Assembly: GCA_018698075.1 (NCBI GenBank)
Contig: JABINT010000150.1
Coordinates: 1 to 54,675 of the forward strand
Length of the DNA: 54,675 bases
Direction: 5' to 3'
From: Acidiferrobacteraceae bacterium
Lineage (GTDB): Bacteria > Pseudomonadota > Gammaproteobacteria > Arenicellales > UBA868
Notes under the pieces: model-generated
What the model was told of the DNA's origin: nothing
Database searches by the model: none
The model's input: the letters and a program-made list of their open reading frames with translations, nothing else
Program-made: the position numbers and the translations under genes
Shown here: positions 8,594 through 15,893 of the stretch, in pieces
Position numbering within the stretch: the stretch's first letter is position 1
How the letters are laid out: every line of letters starts with the position of its first letter

Positions 8594-9235
8594 TTGATTC
8601 CTTTACTTGCCCAGGGGCAGTGGGTTCTGTTCATAGTAATTCTTGTGGCGCTGGTTGTGTCCTTGTCGTTCCATGAGTTCGGCCACGCTTTTGTTGCACT
8701 TCGATTCGGCGATGACACTGCTCGTCGTGCCGGGCGTTTGACCATTAACCCGCTGGCCCACATTGACCCTATGGGCCTGTTGATGGTGGTTTTTATCGGC
8801 TTTGGCTATGCCAAACCTGTGCCGACCGACCCTCGCCGATTTACCTCGCGCTACGCCGACTTGCTGGTGGCTGCTGCCGGGCCTGCCATGAATTTATTGT
8901 TGGCTATTATCAGTATCAATGCTTATCTCATATTGTTGGATTGGGGGTGGGTGGATCTTTCCAGTCCGGGTCCTCGCCTGTTTTTCATCTATCTTGCGCA
9001 AATTAATCTGTTGTTAATGATGTTTAACTTATTGCCCGTCGGCGCGCTCGATGGACACTACATTCTTCCTTACCTGCTCCCTCGCGCTTTGTCCCAGGCT
9101 TATCGTTATTACAATGGGCGCTATGGCAATTTTGCTTTGTTGGCTCTGATCCTGTTAGCCTTCATGGGCGTTCCGATTTTCTCAACCATCAGTGGGTTTA
9201 GCGCGGCTTTGTTGCCGCTCATTGCGTGGGTTTAG
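8594..9235 (+). CDS. site-2 protease-type M50 membrane metallopeptidase
   Basis: The 213-residue protein is mostly hydrophobic, with about five membrane segments. It has the zinc site FHEFGH (His27, Glu28, His31) in the first helix region and LLPVGALDG with Asp153 as the third ligand. The GYAKPVP loop, AGPAMNLLLA and NLLPVGALDGHYIL are typical of the short M50B group without a PDZ domain. Members cut proteins inside the inner membrane, but for this small group substrates are mostly unknown. A TTG at 8594 is the start: an in-frame TGA lies at 8573 and no ATG or GTG lies between. It overlaps the next gene by 10 bases if that uses its first GTG. Confidence 0.85.
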   Translation: MIPLLAQGQWVLFIVILVALVVSLSFHEFGHAFVALRFGDDTARRAGRLTINPLAHIDPMGLLMVVFIGFGYAKPVPTDPRRFTSRYADLLVAAAGPAMNLLLAIISINAYLILLDWGWVDLSSPGPRLFFIYLAQINLLLMMFNLLPVGALDGHYILPYLLPRALSQAYRYYNGRYGNFALLALILLAFMGVPIFSTISGFSAALLPLIAWV

Positions 9236-9921
9236 GATGGGGTCTAGCGCTTTTGGGAAAAACCGTGCCTGAGGATTCGAAAGAAAGCGATATCGCCTCG
9301 CAATCGTCTGAGACGCTTCTGGCACGGGCGTATGGCCTCAAGAGCCCCGACCAGGCCCGGGCGTTGTATCGCGATTGGGCCGGGACCTACGATTCTCACC
9401 TGGAGAATGGGCTGGGATATATCGCACCCGCACACATTGCTGCAATGCTCGATGAGGTGCTTGAGGATCGCGCTGCTCGAATTCTGGATGTGGGATGTGG
9501 TACAGGGCTGGTTGGGGAACGCCTGACGACTCTTGGATTCAGTTCCATCGATGGGCTGGATTTTTCCCCCCAGATGCTGGCGGGGGCGGCTGAAAAAGAT
9601 ATTTACCATGAGTTACTTGAGTCTGATCTCGAGGGAACATTGGGTATTGCTGATGCCATCTATGATGCGGGGATATCCTGCGGCACCTTCACCCACGGCC
9701 ATGTCGGCCCCGGGGCACTGAATGAGATTTTCCGAGTGCTTCGTAGTGGAGCTGTATTCGCCTGCACGATTCATACCCATCTGTGGGCTGATGCCGGTTT
9801 CGCCCAGCACATCGCGGCACTCGAAGCCGGCGGGATCATTATTGTCGAAAAACTTGTCGACAAGCCCTATTTTGAAGCCGCAGAGCCCGACGGAAAATTC
9901 TGCCTGATGCGAAAACTCTAA
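9226..9921 (+). CDS. class I SAM-dependent methyltransferase
   Basis: The protein, up to 231 residues, has the SAM-binding glycine motif ILDVGCGTGLVG, followed by an acidic strand-end (GLDFSPQML) and post-motifs of the Methyltransf_11/25 type. The stretch ARALYRDWAGTYDSHL before motif I resembles the METTL27 (WBSCR27)-like group, whose substrate is unknown. Two GTG starts are possible: 9226, overlapping the M50 gene by 10 bases, and 9265 (VPEDSKES), which loses 13 residues of no clear role. I list the longer. Cytosolic. The overlap suggests co-transcription with the M50 peptidase; a functional link is not shown. Confidence 0.8.
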   Translation: MGLGWGLALLGKTVPEDSKESDIASQSSETLLARAYGLKSPDQARALYRDWAGTYDSHLENGLGYIAPAHIAAMLDEVLEDRAARILDVGCGTGLVGERLTTLGFSSIDGLDFSPQMLAGAAEKDIYHELLESDLEGTLGIADAIYDAGISCGTFTHGHVGPGALNEIFRVLRSGAVFACTIHTHLWADAGFAQHIAALEAGGIIIVEKLVDKPYFEAAEPDGKFCLMRKL

Positions 9922-10008
9922 GGGCCTGACAGACAATTGCCTGTAATGGCTTGGCCCGGTGTTAAAATTGTGGGCATGCCGGGATCAACGCCTGGTGTAA
10001 ATCGATAT

Positions 10009-10122
10009 GGCGGCGGCGGTCGGTCTCCCCGGTGGCGGAAGGTTGTGAACCCGGTCAGGTCCGGAAGGAAGCAGCCGTAGCATCCGAATCGGGTGCTGGG
10101 GTCAGGCTGGCTGGCGCCGTCT
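10009..10122 (+). ncRNA. ffs: signal recognition particle RNA (bacterial 4.5S type)
   Basis: The conserved SRP core is present at about 10053-10074: GTCAGGTCCGGAAGGAAGC, the symmetric and asymmetric loops that bind Ffh. The flanks fold into one long hairpin: GGCGGCG at the 5' end pairs with CGCCGTC at the 3' end, with CGGTCTCCCC and its 3' partner inside. The size of about 114 nucleotides is that of the short 4.5S form. It lies just upstream of dnaX, its common position in proteobacteria. It works with Ffh and FtsY in membrane-protein targeting. End coordinates come from the pairing and may be off by a few bases. Confidence 0.92.
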
Positions 10123-10192
10123 CCAAGCAGATACGAGGCAACCATCAAGCGTCAGGGGCACGGATGCGTTTCTACTTTTCAATCAAGTTCTC

Positions 10193-11884
10193 ATGAGTTA
10201 CCAGGCGCTTGCCCGAAAGTGGCGACCTCGGCGGTTCACCGACGTTGTTGGCCAGGCTCATGTGGTGGGAGCCCTGACCACGGCATTGGAGCAGAACCGG
10301 GTTCATCATGCCTTTCTCTTTACTGGCACCCGAGGTGTCGGAAAAACCACGCTGGCACGACTGCTGGCCAAAGCGCTCAATTGTGAGCAGGCGCCCTGCG
10401 CTGAGCCCTGTGGGTCGTGCCCGGCGTGCACCGGCGTTGACGAAGGTCGCTATATAGATTTGCTTGAAATCGATGCCGCCTCGAGGACTCGAATCGACGA
10501 TACCCGAGAAATCCTGGACAACGTGCAGTACGCCCCGACCCTGGGCCGCTATAAGGTCTATCTGATTGACGAGGTGCATATGTTGTCCGGGCACAGCTTC
10601 AACGCCTTACTTAAGACGCTTGAAGAACCTCCGTCACATGTAAAGTTTCTGTTGGCCACCACCGACCCGCAGAAACTGCCGCCAACGATTCTCTCACGCT
10701 GTTTGCAGTTCAATCTGCGCGTGCTGAAGCCCGAAGAAATTACCGGCCAACTGCACAAGATAGCCAACGCAGAGGACCTGGAGGTCGATGAAGTGGGACT
10801 GGCAACCTTGGCCAGGGCGGCATCTGGCAGCATGCGCGATGCCTTAAGTTTATTGGATCAGGGGATTGTCTTTGGTAACGGCCGGGTTACCGGCGCCGAA
10901 GTACGCGAGATGCTCGGTATGATCGAGCAACAACAGGTTGATACGATATTACGCGCACTGGCGGCGGCTGATGGGTCGACACTGATTGATACTGTGGCGC
11001 AAATGGCGTCCCGCGCGATTGATTACATGGCGGCCCTTGATGACCTGTTATTGGTGCTGCACGACGTCTCGCTCTACCAGATTTTACCCGAGGCAGCGTC
11101 AGCCAAGCAGGCGGATTCAGATTTGGTGGTGCATCTTGCCAGTGCGATGACTAAGGAAGATGTGCAGTTGTACTACCAGATTGGCATGTTAGGTAAACGA
11201 GACATGCTGCTTGCGCCAGATCCGGTATCGGGCTTTGAAATGACTTTGTTGCGGATGCTGACCTTCCACCCGGCGGGTGAAGGCGGGGCAGGGTCGAGTG
11301 GTGAAGCACCTGCCCAAAAGGCCCCAACGGCACCGGTTCGCAAGCAGCGAACTCAAGGCCAAGGTGTGGTCTCAGGTGCGGCCTCAGTTCGCGCGACTGG
11401 CGCTTCAGCAGATTCAGCCCCCCCGGCTGAACCCGCTTCACTCCAGAGTCCGGCGTCCTCACCAGAAACCGACCTGGCCGACCCCGACCTGTGGGCTACG
11501 TTCGTCGACGACTCAGGGTTAAAAGGCGTGAGTCGGGAATTTGCCATGAATCTCTCGCCGCAGAGCTACGATCCTCAAAAAAAGGTGTTGATCGTGTCGC
11601 TGAAACCCAATCTTGCCAAACTGCATAGTCCCTCCCGTCAGGCCTCTTTAGAGAATGCGTTTAGCCAGTTCAATGGCTCGCCAGTCAAGTTAAAACTGAT
11701 CGACGGGAGTGAAGATTCACCTGAGACCCCGACCCAGAACCGGGCCCGCCATGATTCCGAGGAAAAGGCCGAGGTCTATCAGACGTTAATGGAGGATCCG
11801 ATGGTCAAGGATATTATGGAGCGGTTCGATGCAACCGTGGTTCCGGACTCGGTCCGCCCCGGTAAACAACATAAGGAGAGCTGA
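10193..11884 (+). CDS. dnaX: DNA polymerase III subunit gamma/tau
   Basis: The 563-residue clamp-loader ATPase has Walker A GTRGVGKTT at 45-53, four zinc cysteines (64, 69/73, 76, 79), LIDEVHMLSG as Walker B and the SRC box in ILSRCLQF. A proline/alanine-rich linker near 350-420 leads to a C-terminal tau domain (LWATFVDDSGLKGVSREFAMN) that binds the polymerase core. The full form equals tau. An A AAA AAG slippery heptamer lies in phase at 11578-11584 (codons 462-464); a -1 slip would add 14 residues and stop, giving a 478-residue gamma-like form. It follows the SRP RNA and abuts ybaB, its TGA directly before the ybaB ATG. Confidence 0.97.
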   Translation: MSYQALARKWRPRRFTDVVGQAHVVGALTTALEQNRVHHAFLFTGTRGVGKTTLARLLAKALNCEQAPCAEPCGSCPACTGVDEGRYIDLLEIDAASRTRIDDTREILDNVQYAPTLGRYKVYLIDEVHMLSGHSFNALLKTLEEPPSHVKFLLATTDPQKLPPTILSRCLQFNLRVLKPEEITGQLHKIANAEDLEVDEVGLATLARAASGSMRDALSLLDQGIVFGNGRVTGAEVREMLGMIEQQQVDTILRALAAADGSTLIDTVAQMASRAIDYMAALDDLLLVLHDVSLYQILPEAASAKQADSDLVVHLASAMTKEDVQLYYQIGMLGKRDMLLAPDPVSGFEMTLLRMLTFHPAGEGGAGSSGEAPAQKAPTAPVRKQRTQGQGVVSGAASVRATGASADSAPPAEPASLQSPASSPETDLADPDLWATFVDDSGLKGVSREFAMNLSPQSYDPQKKVLIVSLKPNLAKLHSPSRQASLENAFSQFNGSPVKLKLIDGSEDSPETPTQNRARHDSEEKAEVYQTLMEDPMVKDIMERFDATVVPDSVRPGKQHKES

Positions 11885-12214
11885 ATGAAAGGACCTTTGG
11901 GTAATATCATGAAACAGGCTCAGGAGATGCAGGAGCAACTGAAGAGCGCGCAGGAAGAGCTTGCACATATTGAAGTCACCGGCGTCGCCGGCGGCGGTAT
12001 GGTCGAAGTGATAATGACTTGCCGGCATGATATCCGCCGGGTAAAGATAGATGACGGCCTGTTTAGTGACGACAAAGAGGTTCTGGAGGACCTCGTGGCG
12101 GCTGCCGTGAATGATGCAGTTCGCCGGGTTGAGAAAACAACTCAGGAAAAAATGGGTGGATTGGCCGCGGGGATGAATATCCCAGGCTTGAACCTGCCTG
12201 GCCTCAATGGCTGA
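11885..12214 (+). CDS. ybaB: YbaB/EbfC-family nucleoid-associated protein
   Basis: The 109-residue protein opens with the family's N-terminal amphipathic helix ([21 protein letters not shown]) and continues through [13 protein letters not shown] into a [15 protein letters not shown] helix and a glycine-rich tail. YbaB proteins form tweezer-like dimers that bind DNA without strong sequence preference. Length is normal. The ATG directly follows the dnaX TGA, and the end overlaps recR by eight bases, so dnaX-ybaB-recR is read as one operon, as in many proteobacteria. Confidence 0.95.
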   Translation: MKGPLGNIMKQAQEMQEQLKSAQEELAHIEVTGVAGGGMVEVIMTCRHDIRRVKIDDGLFSDDKEVLEDLVAAAVNDAVRRVEKTTQEKMGGLAAGMNIPGLNLPGLNG

Positions 12215-12827
12215 CGGCCATGCCATAGATCAACTTAAGCAGGCGTTGCGTCGTCTGCCTGGGGTCGGGCCGAGGACCGCTCAACGGATGGCTTTCCACC
12301 TGCTTGAACGGGACCGCGAGGGTGGGCAGATTTTAGCTGACGCCCTGAGGGACGCGGTGTCGAGCGTAAAACACTGCCAGCGTTGTAACAATTTCAGTGA
12401 GCAGGCGCTGTGCAGTATCTGCGAGTCAGGCAAACGCGACGAAACCTTACTATGTGTCGTAGAGACTCCCGCAGACCTGGATACCATTGAGCAGGCAGGA
12501 GCCTATACCGGCTACTACTTTGTGCTAATGGGACACTTGTCCCCGCTCGATGGCATCGGCCCAGATCAGTTGGGGGTCGAACGGTTGTTGCAGGTCGTTT
12601 CCGAGCGAAGCGTTCAGGAGTTGATCCTGGGGACTAACCTTACGGTTGAGGGCGAAGCGACAGCCGATTATCTATGCGACCTATTTGAAGGCAAGCCTTT
12701 GACGGTCAGCCGTCTGGCCCGCGGGGTCCCATCGGGGGGAGAACTTGAATACATGGACGCCAATACGCTAGCCCAGGCATTCAGTGACCGTCGTACTCTG
12801 CACCAGCATACGGTAGAGGAGTCCTGA
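12207..12827 (+). CDS. recR: recombination mediator RecR
   Basis: The 206-residue protein has the RecR order: N-terminal helix-hairpin-helix ([19 protein letters not shown]), a four-cysteine zinc finger ([16 protein letters not shown]) and a Toprim domain starting at [14 protein letters not shown], ending with the [12 protein letters not shown] stretch. RecR forms rings with RecO that load RecA onto SSB-coated gaps. Length is close to the usual 198-200. It overlaps ybaB by eight bases and ends the operon; no terminator is clear after it. Confidence 0.96.
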   Translation: MADGHAIDQLKQALRRLPGVGPRTAQRMAFHLLERDREGGQILADALRDAVSSVKHCQRCNNFSEQALCSICESGKRDETLLCVVETPADLDTIEQAGAYTGYYFVLMGHLSPLDGIGPDQLGVERLLQVVSERSVQELILGTNLTVEGEATADYLCDLFEGKPLTVSRLARGVPSGGELEYMDANTLAQAFSDRRTLHQHTVEES

Positions 12828-12866
12828 GTCAGCTAACGAGTAGATTCCGGCTTCAGAGCGGGGTGT

Positions 12867-13031
12867 TTATCTGTCAAAGGCGTCAGTCCAGAGGTGCGCG
12901 AAGGGCTTTTTTGTGATAACCCCGTCACGATTATCCACCTCAATCGAACCGTAGCGATCTTCGATAGAGCCCGTGCACGTGGCGACCTGATTCTTGGGAG
13001 AGTAGGCACGCCCGGCTTGAGGGCTGGCCAA
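12867..13031 (-). CDS. possible small protein in phase after the dihydroorotase stop
   Basis: On the minus strand, the frame of the dihydroorotase stays open for 77 codons after its TAA (13101-13103) to a TAA at 12867-12869. There is no ATG in this stretch; a TTG at 13029-13031 gives 54 residues, and the open frame could be used from further up. The translation looks protein-like (CTGSIEDRYGSIEVDNRDG, then ITKKPFAHLWTDAFDR), with acidic/basic balance and no low-complexity bias. I do not recognise it. It could be a separate small gene, a decayed gene or chance. Confidence 0.3.
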   Translation of the reverse strand: MASPQAGRAYSPKNQVATCTGSIEDRYGSIEVDNRDGVITKKPFAHLWTDAFDR

Positions 13032-13100
13032 CCAAGTGGCCCGCCTTAAGCCGTTATCTGGGTTGCCCCACTGGTTTACATGAGGGCGTTTGGCGCAAAT

Positions 13101-14426
13101 TTAGCCCGGCCTGGAAAATTCCAGGGCTCTGCCAAAAACACCTGGCCGAATCCGGCCATTGTCGAAAACCACCTGGCCACCGACGATGGTGTAGCTGGGC
13201 CATCCAGTGAGCTCGCGGCCAGCGTAAGGGCTCCAAGCCGCGCGGCTGAACACTTCATTGTCACGAACTGGCCGCGTCGTTTCGATATCCACCAGCGCCA
13301 GGTCTGCATCGAAATCCTCAGCCAGCTGCCCCTTGTTTTTAATGCCGTATACCTGCGCCGGACCCGAACACATCCATTGCTGTACTTGGGCCAGAGTGCA
13401 CTGCCCGGCCTGCATTGCTGTCAGCATTAAAGGCAACGACGTTTCCACTCCGGGCATTCCAGCAGGAGAGTTCGGGTAGGGTTGGCTTTTTTCGGCCAAC
13501 GTATGTGGCGCATGGTCGGTGGCGATAATATCGATGATGCCTTGATGAAGGCCAGACCATAGCCCTGACGCGTTGGCTGGATTGCGAATCGGGGGATTCA
13601 TCTGTACTCGTGATCCTAACTGGGCGTAATCATCGGTATTTAGAAAAAGATGGTTGGGGATCACCTCACAGGTTACCTGGTCGGGCTTATGGCGGCGCAG
13701 CCGCTCGACTTCCTCTGAGGTCGAAAGATGCAGGATATGCAGGCGCCGGCCATACTTTTCAGACAAAGCCAGCGCCCGCTCGGTCGCAATCAGGGCCGTT
13801 TGGGGGTCCCGTATTTGTGAGTGCAGCGCATAATCGGCAACTTCACCTTCTTTTAGTAGGGCCCGCGTCCGATCCTGGATCCGGGTCTCATCCTCAGCGT
13901 GGACGGCAATTAGGCGTTGGCCATTGCCGAAAATGCGTTCCAAATGCTCTTGCTTATCGACCAGTAAGTCACCGGTGCTGGATCCCATAAAGATTTTGAT
14001 TCCACAGGCGGGGTGTACATTGTTGAGTGCCTCGAGATTGTCGCAGGTAGCGCCTATAAAAAATCCGAAATTGGCTGCACAGCTTGAAGCCGCACGGGCC
14101 AGTTTCCAATCCAGTTGTTCCTGGTCCGTGGTCGGGGGGTTGCAGTTGGGCATTTCCAGGAAACTGGTGACTCCTCCACGTACGGCAGCCCGTGACCCTG
14201 AAGCCAGATCCTCCTTATCCGTGGCGCCCGGCTCGCGAAAGTGCACCTGGGGATCGATAACGCCCGGTATTAGTAATCGGCCAGCGGCGTCTATGTGCTC
14301 GCGCCCCACAGCGTTGATCATGTTATCAATTTTCGCGATACGGCCGTTCTGGCAAGCGACGTCGCCGGCAGCAGTAGTGCCGTCCGGGTGGGCAATGGAG
14401 GCGTTGTGGATGACGAGATCGTACAT
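13101..14426 (-). CDS. pyrC: dihydroorotase
   Basis: The 441-residue amidohydrolase has the class I dihydroorotase motifs: GVIDPQVHFREPG (56-68), MPNCNPPT, the lysine stretch GIKIFMGSSTG whose Lys is normally carbamylated to bridge two zincs, HILHLST, and DHAPH near the C-terminal third. It closes carbamoyl-aspartate to dihydroorotate in pyrimidine synthesis. The first His of the usual HxH pair is Gln60, as in a subgroup of class I enzymes with DxQVHFREPG, so this looks like a subfamily trait rather than damage. Because catB-like pseudo-dihydroorotases exist, activity is likely but not certain. It lies downstream of dksA on the same strand, with a terminator between them. Confidence 0.85.
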   Translation of the reverse strand: MYDLVIHNASIAHPDGTTAAGDVACQNGRIAKIDNMINAVGREHIDAAGRLLIPGVIDPQVHFREPGATDKEDLASGSRAAVRGGVTSFLEMPNCNPPTTDQEQLDWKLARAASSCAANFGFFIGATCDNLEALNNVHPACGIKIFMGSSTGDLLVDKQEHLERIFGNGQRLIAVHAEDETRIQDRTRALLKEGEVADYALHSQIRDPQTALIATERALALSEKYGRRLHILHLSTSEEVERLRRHKPDQVTCEVIPNHLFLNTDDYAQLGSRVQMNPPIRNPANASGLWSGLHQGIIDIIATDHAPHTLAEKSQPYPNSPAGMPGVETSLPLMLTAMQAGQCTLAQVQQWMCSGPAQVYGIKNKGQLAEDFDADLALVDIETTRPVRDNEVFSRAAWSPYAGRELTGWPSYTIVGGQVVFDNGRIRPGVFGRALEFSRPG

Positions 14427-14497
14427 GGATTCGAAGCGAGTCTAGAAATATCACCTGTAGTGTACCGTTCGAGTCGGTTCCAGGTCAGCGTCTACCC

Positions 14498-14527
14498 AAA
14501 AAAAACCGCGCCACAGCGCGGTTTTGT
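14498..14527 (-). terminator. rho-independent terminator after dksA
   Basis: A perfect 10-bp stem (14502-14511 with 14516-14525, core CCGCGC/GCGCGG) with a four-base loop is followed on the minus strand by a T run (complement of A at 14498-14505). It lies about 25 bases after the dksA stop and before the pyrC start, so pyrC should have its own promoter. The flanking A and T runs could make it work in both directions. Confidence 0.88.
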
Positions 14528-14549
14528 GAAAGCGTCAGGAAATAGCGGT

Positions 14550-14990
14550 TCAGGCGTTTTGCTTTTCGCGAATCTCACTGAGGGACTTGCAGTCGATGCA
14601 CAGAGTTGCGGTGGGCCGGGCTTCAAGGCGCTTGATACCAATGTCTACACCACATTCTTCGCAACTACCGTAATCGCCGGTATCAAGATCGGCGAGTGAT
14701 TCATTGATTTTCTTAACCAGTTTGCGTTCACGATCCCGGGTGCGAAGCTCCAAAGAGCGGTCAGTTTCCTGAGTTGCGCGATCGTTAGGGTCAGGCAGGT
14801 TAACGGTTTCGTCCTGCATGACCGTCACAGTGCGTTCGGAATCGTCTATCAGTTCATTTTTCCAGGCGTTGAGGATTTCCCGAAAATGCGCTACCTGGAG
14901 TTCACCCATATAGCGTTCGCCCCGCTTGGGCCGATGCGGTTTAACTCCGTGGATCAGATCTACTTTAACTTTCTTCTTGGTGCTTGCCAT
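14550..14990 (-). CDS. dksA: RNA polymerase-binding transcription factor DksA
   Basis: The 146-residue protein has the DksA coiled coil with the acidic tip (DPNDRATQETD) and the C4 zinc finger (CEECG ... CIDC), ending in SEIREKQ, all near-identical in pattern to E. coli DksA. It enters the RNA polymerase secondary channel and, with ppGpp, resets transcription of rRNA and amino-acid genes. Length and all four cysteines are normal. The ATG at 14988-14990 has little before it that looks like a ribosome site. It is divergent from the glutathione transferase gene and is followed by a strong terminator. Confidence 0.96.
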   Translation of the reverse strand: MASTKKKVKVDLIHGVKPHRPKRGERYMGELQVAHFREILNAWKNELIDDSERTVTVMQDETVNLPDPNDRATQETDRSLELRTRDRERKLVKKINESLADLDTGDYGSCEECGVDIGIKRLEARPTATLCIDCKSLSEIREKQNA

Positions 14991-15110
14991 TGGTTTACAC
15001 TGGGCCTGTGATATGAGTCGAATAGGCCCGAAATTTTGAAAGGCGCGGCAATCTAACAGTTTCCCGTAGTTCCCGCAATACCGCGGGCCCTTATAAGCAA
15101 GGACTAAATA

Positions 15111-15722
15111 GTGATGATGCAGCTGCGATACTCGCCGACTTCGCCTTATGTGCGTAAAGTCAGCGTTATGACGATAGAAACCGGCCTTAGCAGTCAGATA
15201 GACAGAGTTTTAACCAATCCTTGGGATCCGCAAACGGATCTGGGGGCTACCAATCCACTCGGTAAGGTGCCCGCCCTAATTACACCCGACGGCGCAGAAA
15301 TATTTGATTCTCGAGTGATTTGTGAGCACCTTGACGCAATGCACGACAGCGAACCGTTTTTTCCGCTTGAGCCAAAAACCCGGTCGATAGCGCTTCGCCT
15401 TCAGGCGCTGGCCGATGGCATCCTGGATGCGGCAATTCTCCGGTTAATTGAGGAGCGTCGTCGACCGGGAGAATACTGTTGGCCGGTGTGGTGTGATCGC
15501 CAGGCTACGACTATGAATCGAAGCCTCGACTGGCTAGAAGAGCGGCGTTCGCTGCTGGATAGCCGACTGACAATCGGCAGCATTGCAGTGGGCTGCATGC
15601 TTGGCTACCTCGATTTTCGGTACGCTGATGAGGATTGGCGTGAAGGCCGTGATGGATTGGCAAGTTGGTACTCAGCTTTCGCCCAAAGGCCATCGATGCG
15701 CGACACAGTGCCAGTGGAGTGA
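15111..15722 (+). CDS. glutathione S-transferase family protein
   Basis: The 203-residue protein has the thioredoxin-like N-domain of GSTs: YSPTSPYVRKV (7-17) with the catalytic serine region, NPLGKVPAL with the cis-proline, and DSRVICEHLD which binds the gamma-glutamyl part. The helical C-domain ends with AFAQRPSMRDTVP. Members conjugate or reduce compounds with glutathione in the cytosol, and gshA is in the same window. Three stacked starts exist (GTG 15111, ATG 15114, ATG 15117); AAGGA at 15099-15103 favours the first two. Confidence 0.88.
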   Translation: MMMQLRYSPTSPYVRKVSVMTIETGLSSQIDRVLTNPWDPQTDLGATNPLGKVPALITPDGAEIFDSRVICEHLDAMHDSEPFFPLEPKTRSIALRLQALADGILDAAILRLIEERRRPGEYCWPVWCDRQATTMNRSLDWLEERRSLLDSRLTIGSIAVGCMLGYLDFRYADEDWREGRDGLASWYSAFAQRPSMRDTVPVE

Positions 15723-15751
15723 TAAAGGCCCGATGTTAAGTCCAAGTCCGA

Positions 15752-15757
15752 TATAAT
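15752..15757 (+). promoter_or_regulatory. candidate -10 box upstream of smc
   Basis: TATAAT lies in the gap between the GST stop (15722) and smc. No clear -35 is seen 17 bases before it. If active it would drive smc-zipA-ligA with a leader of about 130 bases. Consensus match only. Confidence 0.3.
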
Positions 15758-15893
15758 TCCCACTCAAGTTGATACGCTTAATTTCTTTACTTTCACGACC
15801 CCAGAAGCGACTTACCGAGCCGCCCGGCGTCACTGCTCCAAGCATTCGTCGGCCTGGCTATGTTTGGCTCGGGTCAGCCACCTGAAAGATCCG

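Noticed and set aside
14464..14482. ACCGTTCGAGTCGGT, resembling a tRNA T-arm
   Set aside because: Only the T-arm-like hairpin is there; no D-arm, anticodon arm or acceptor stem can be built around it.
15864..15893. TTG start adding ten residues to SMC
   Set aside because: SMC proteins begin at MRLKRIQVSGFKSF; the ATG at 15894 fits and the added residues have no family match.
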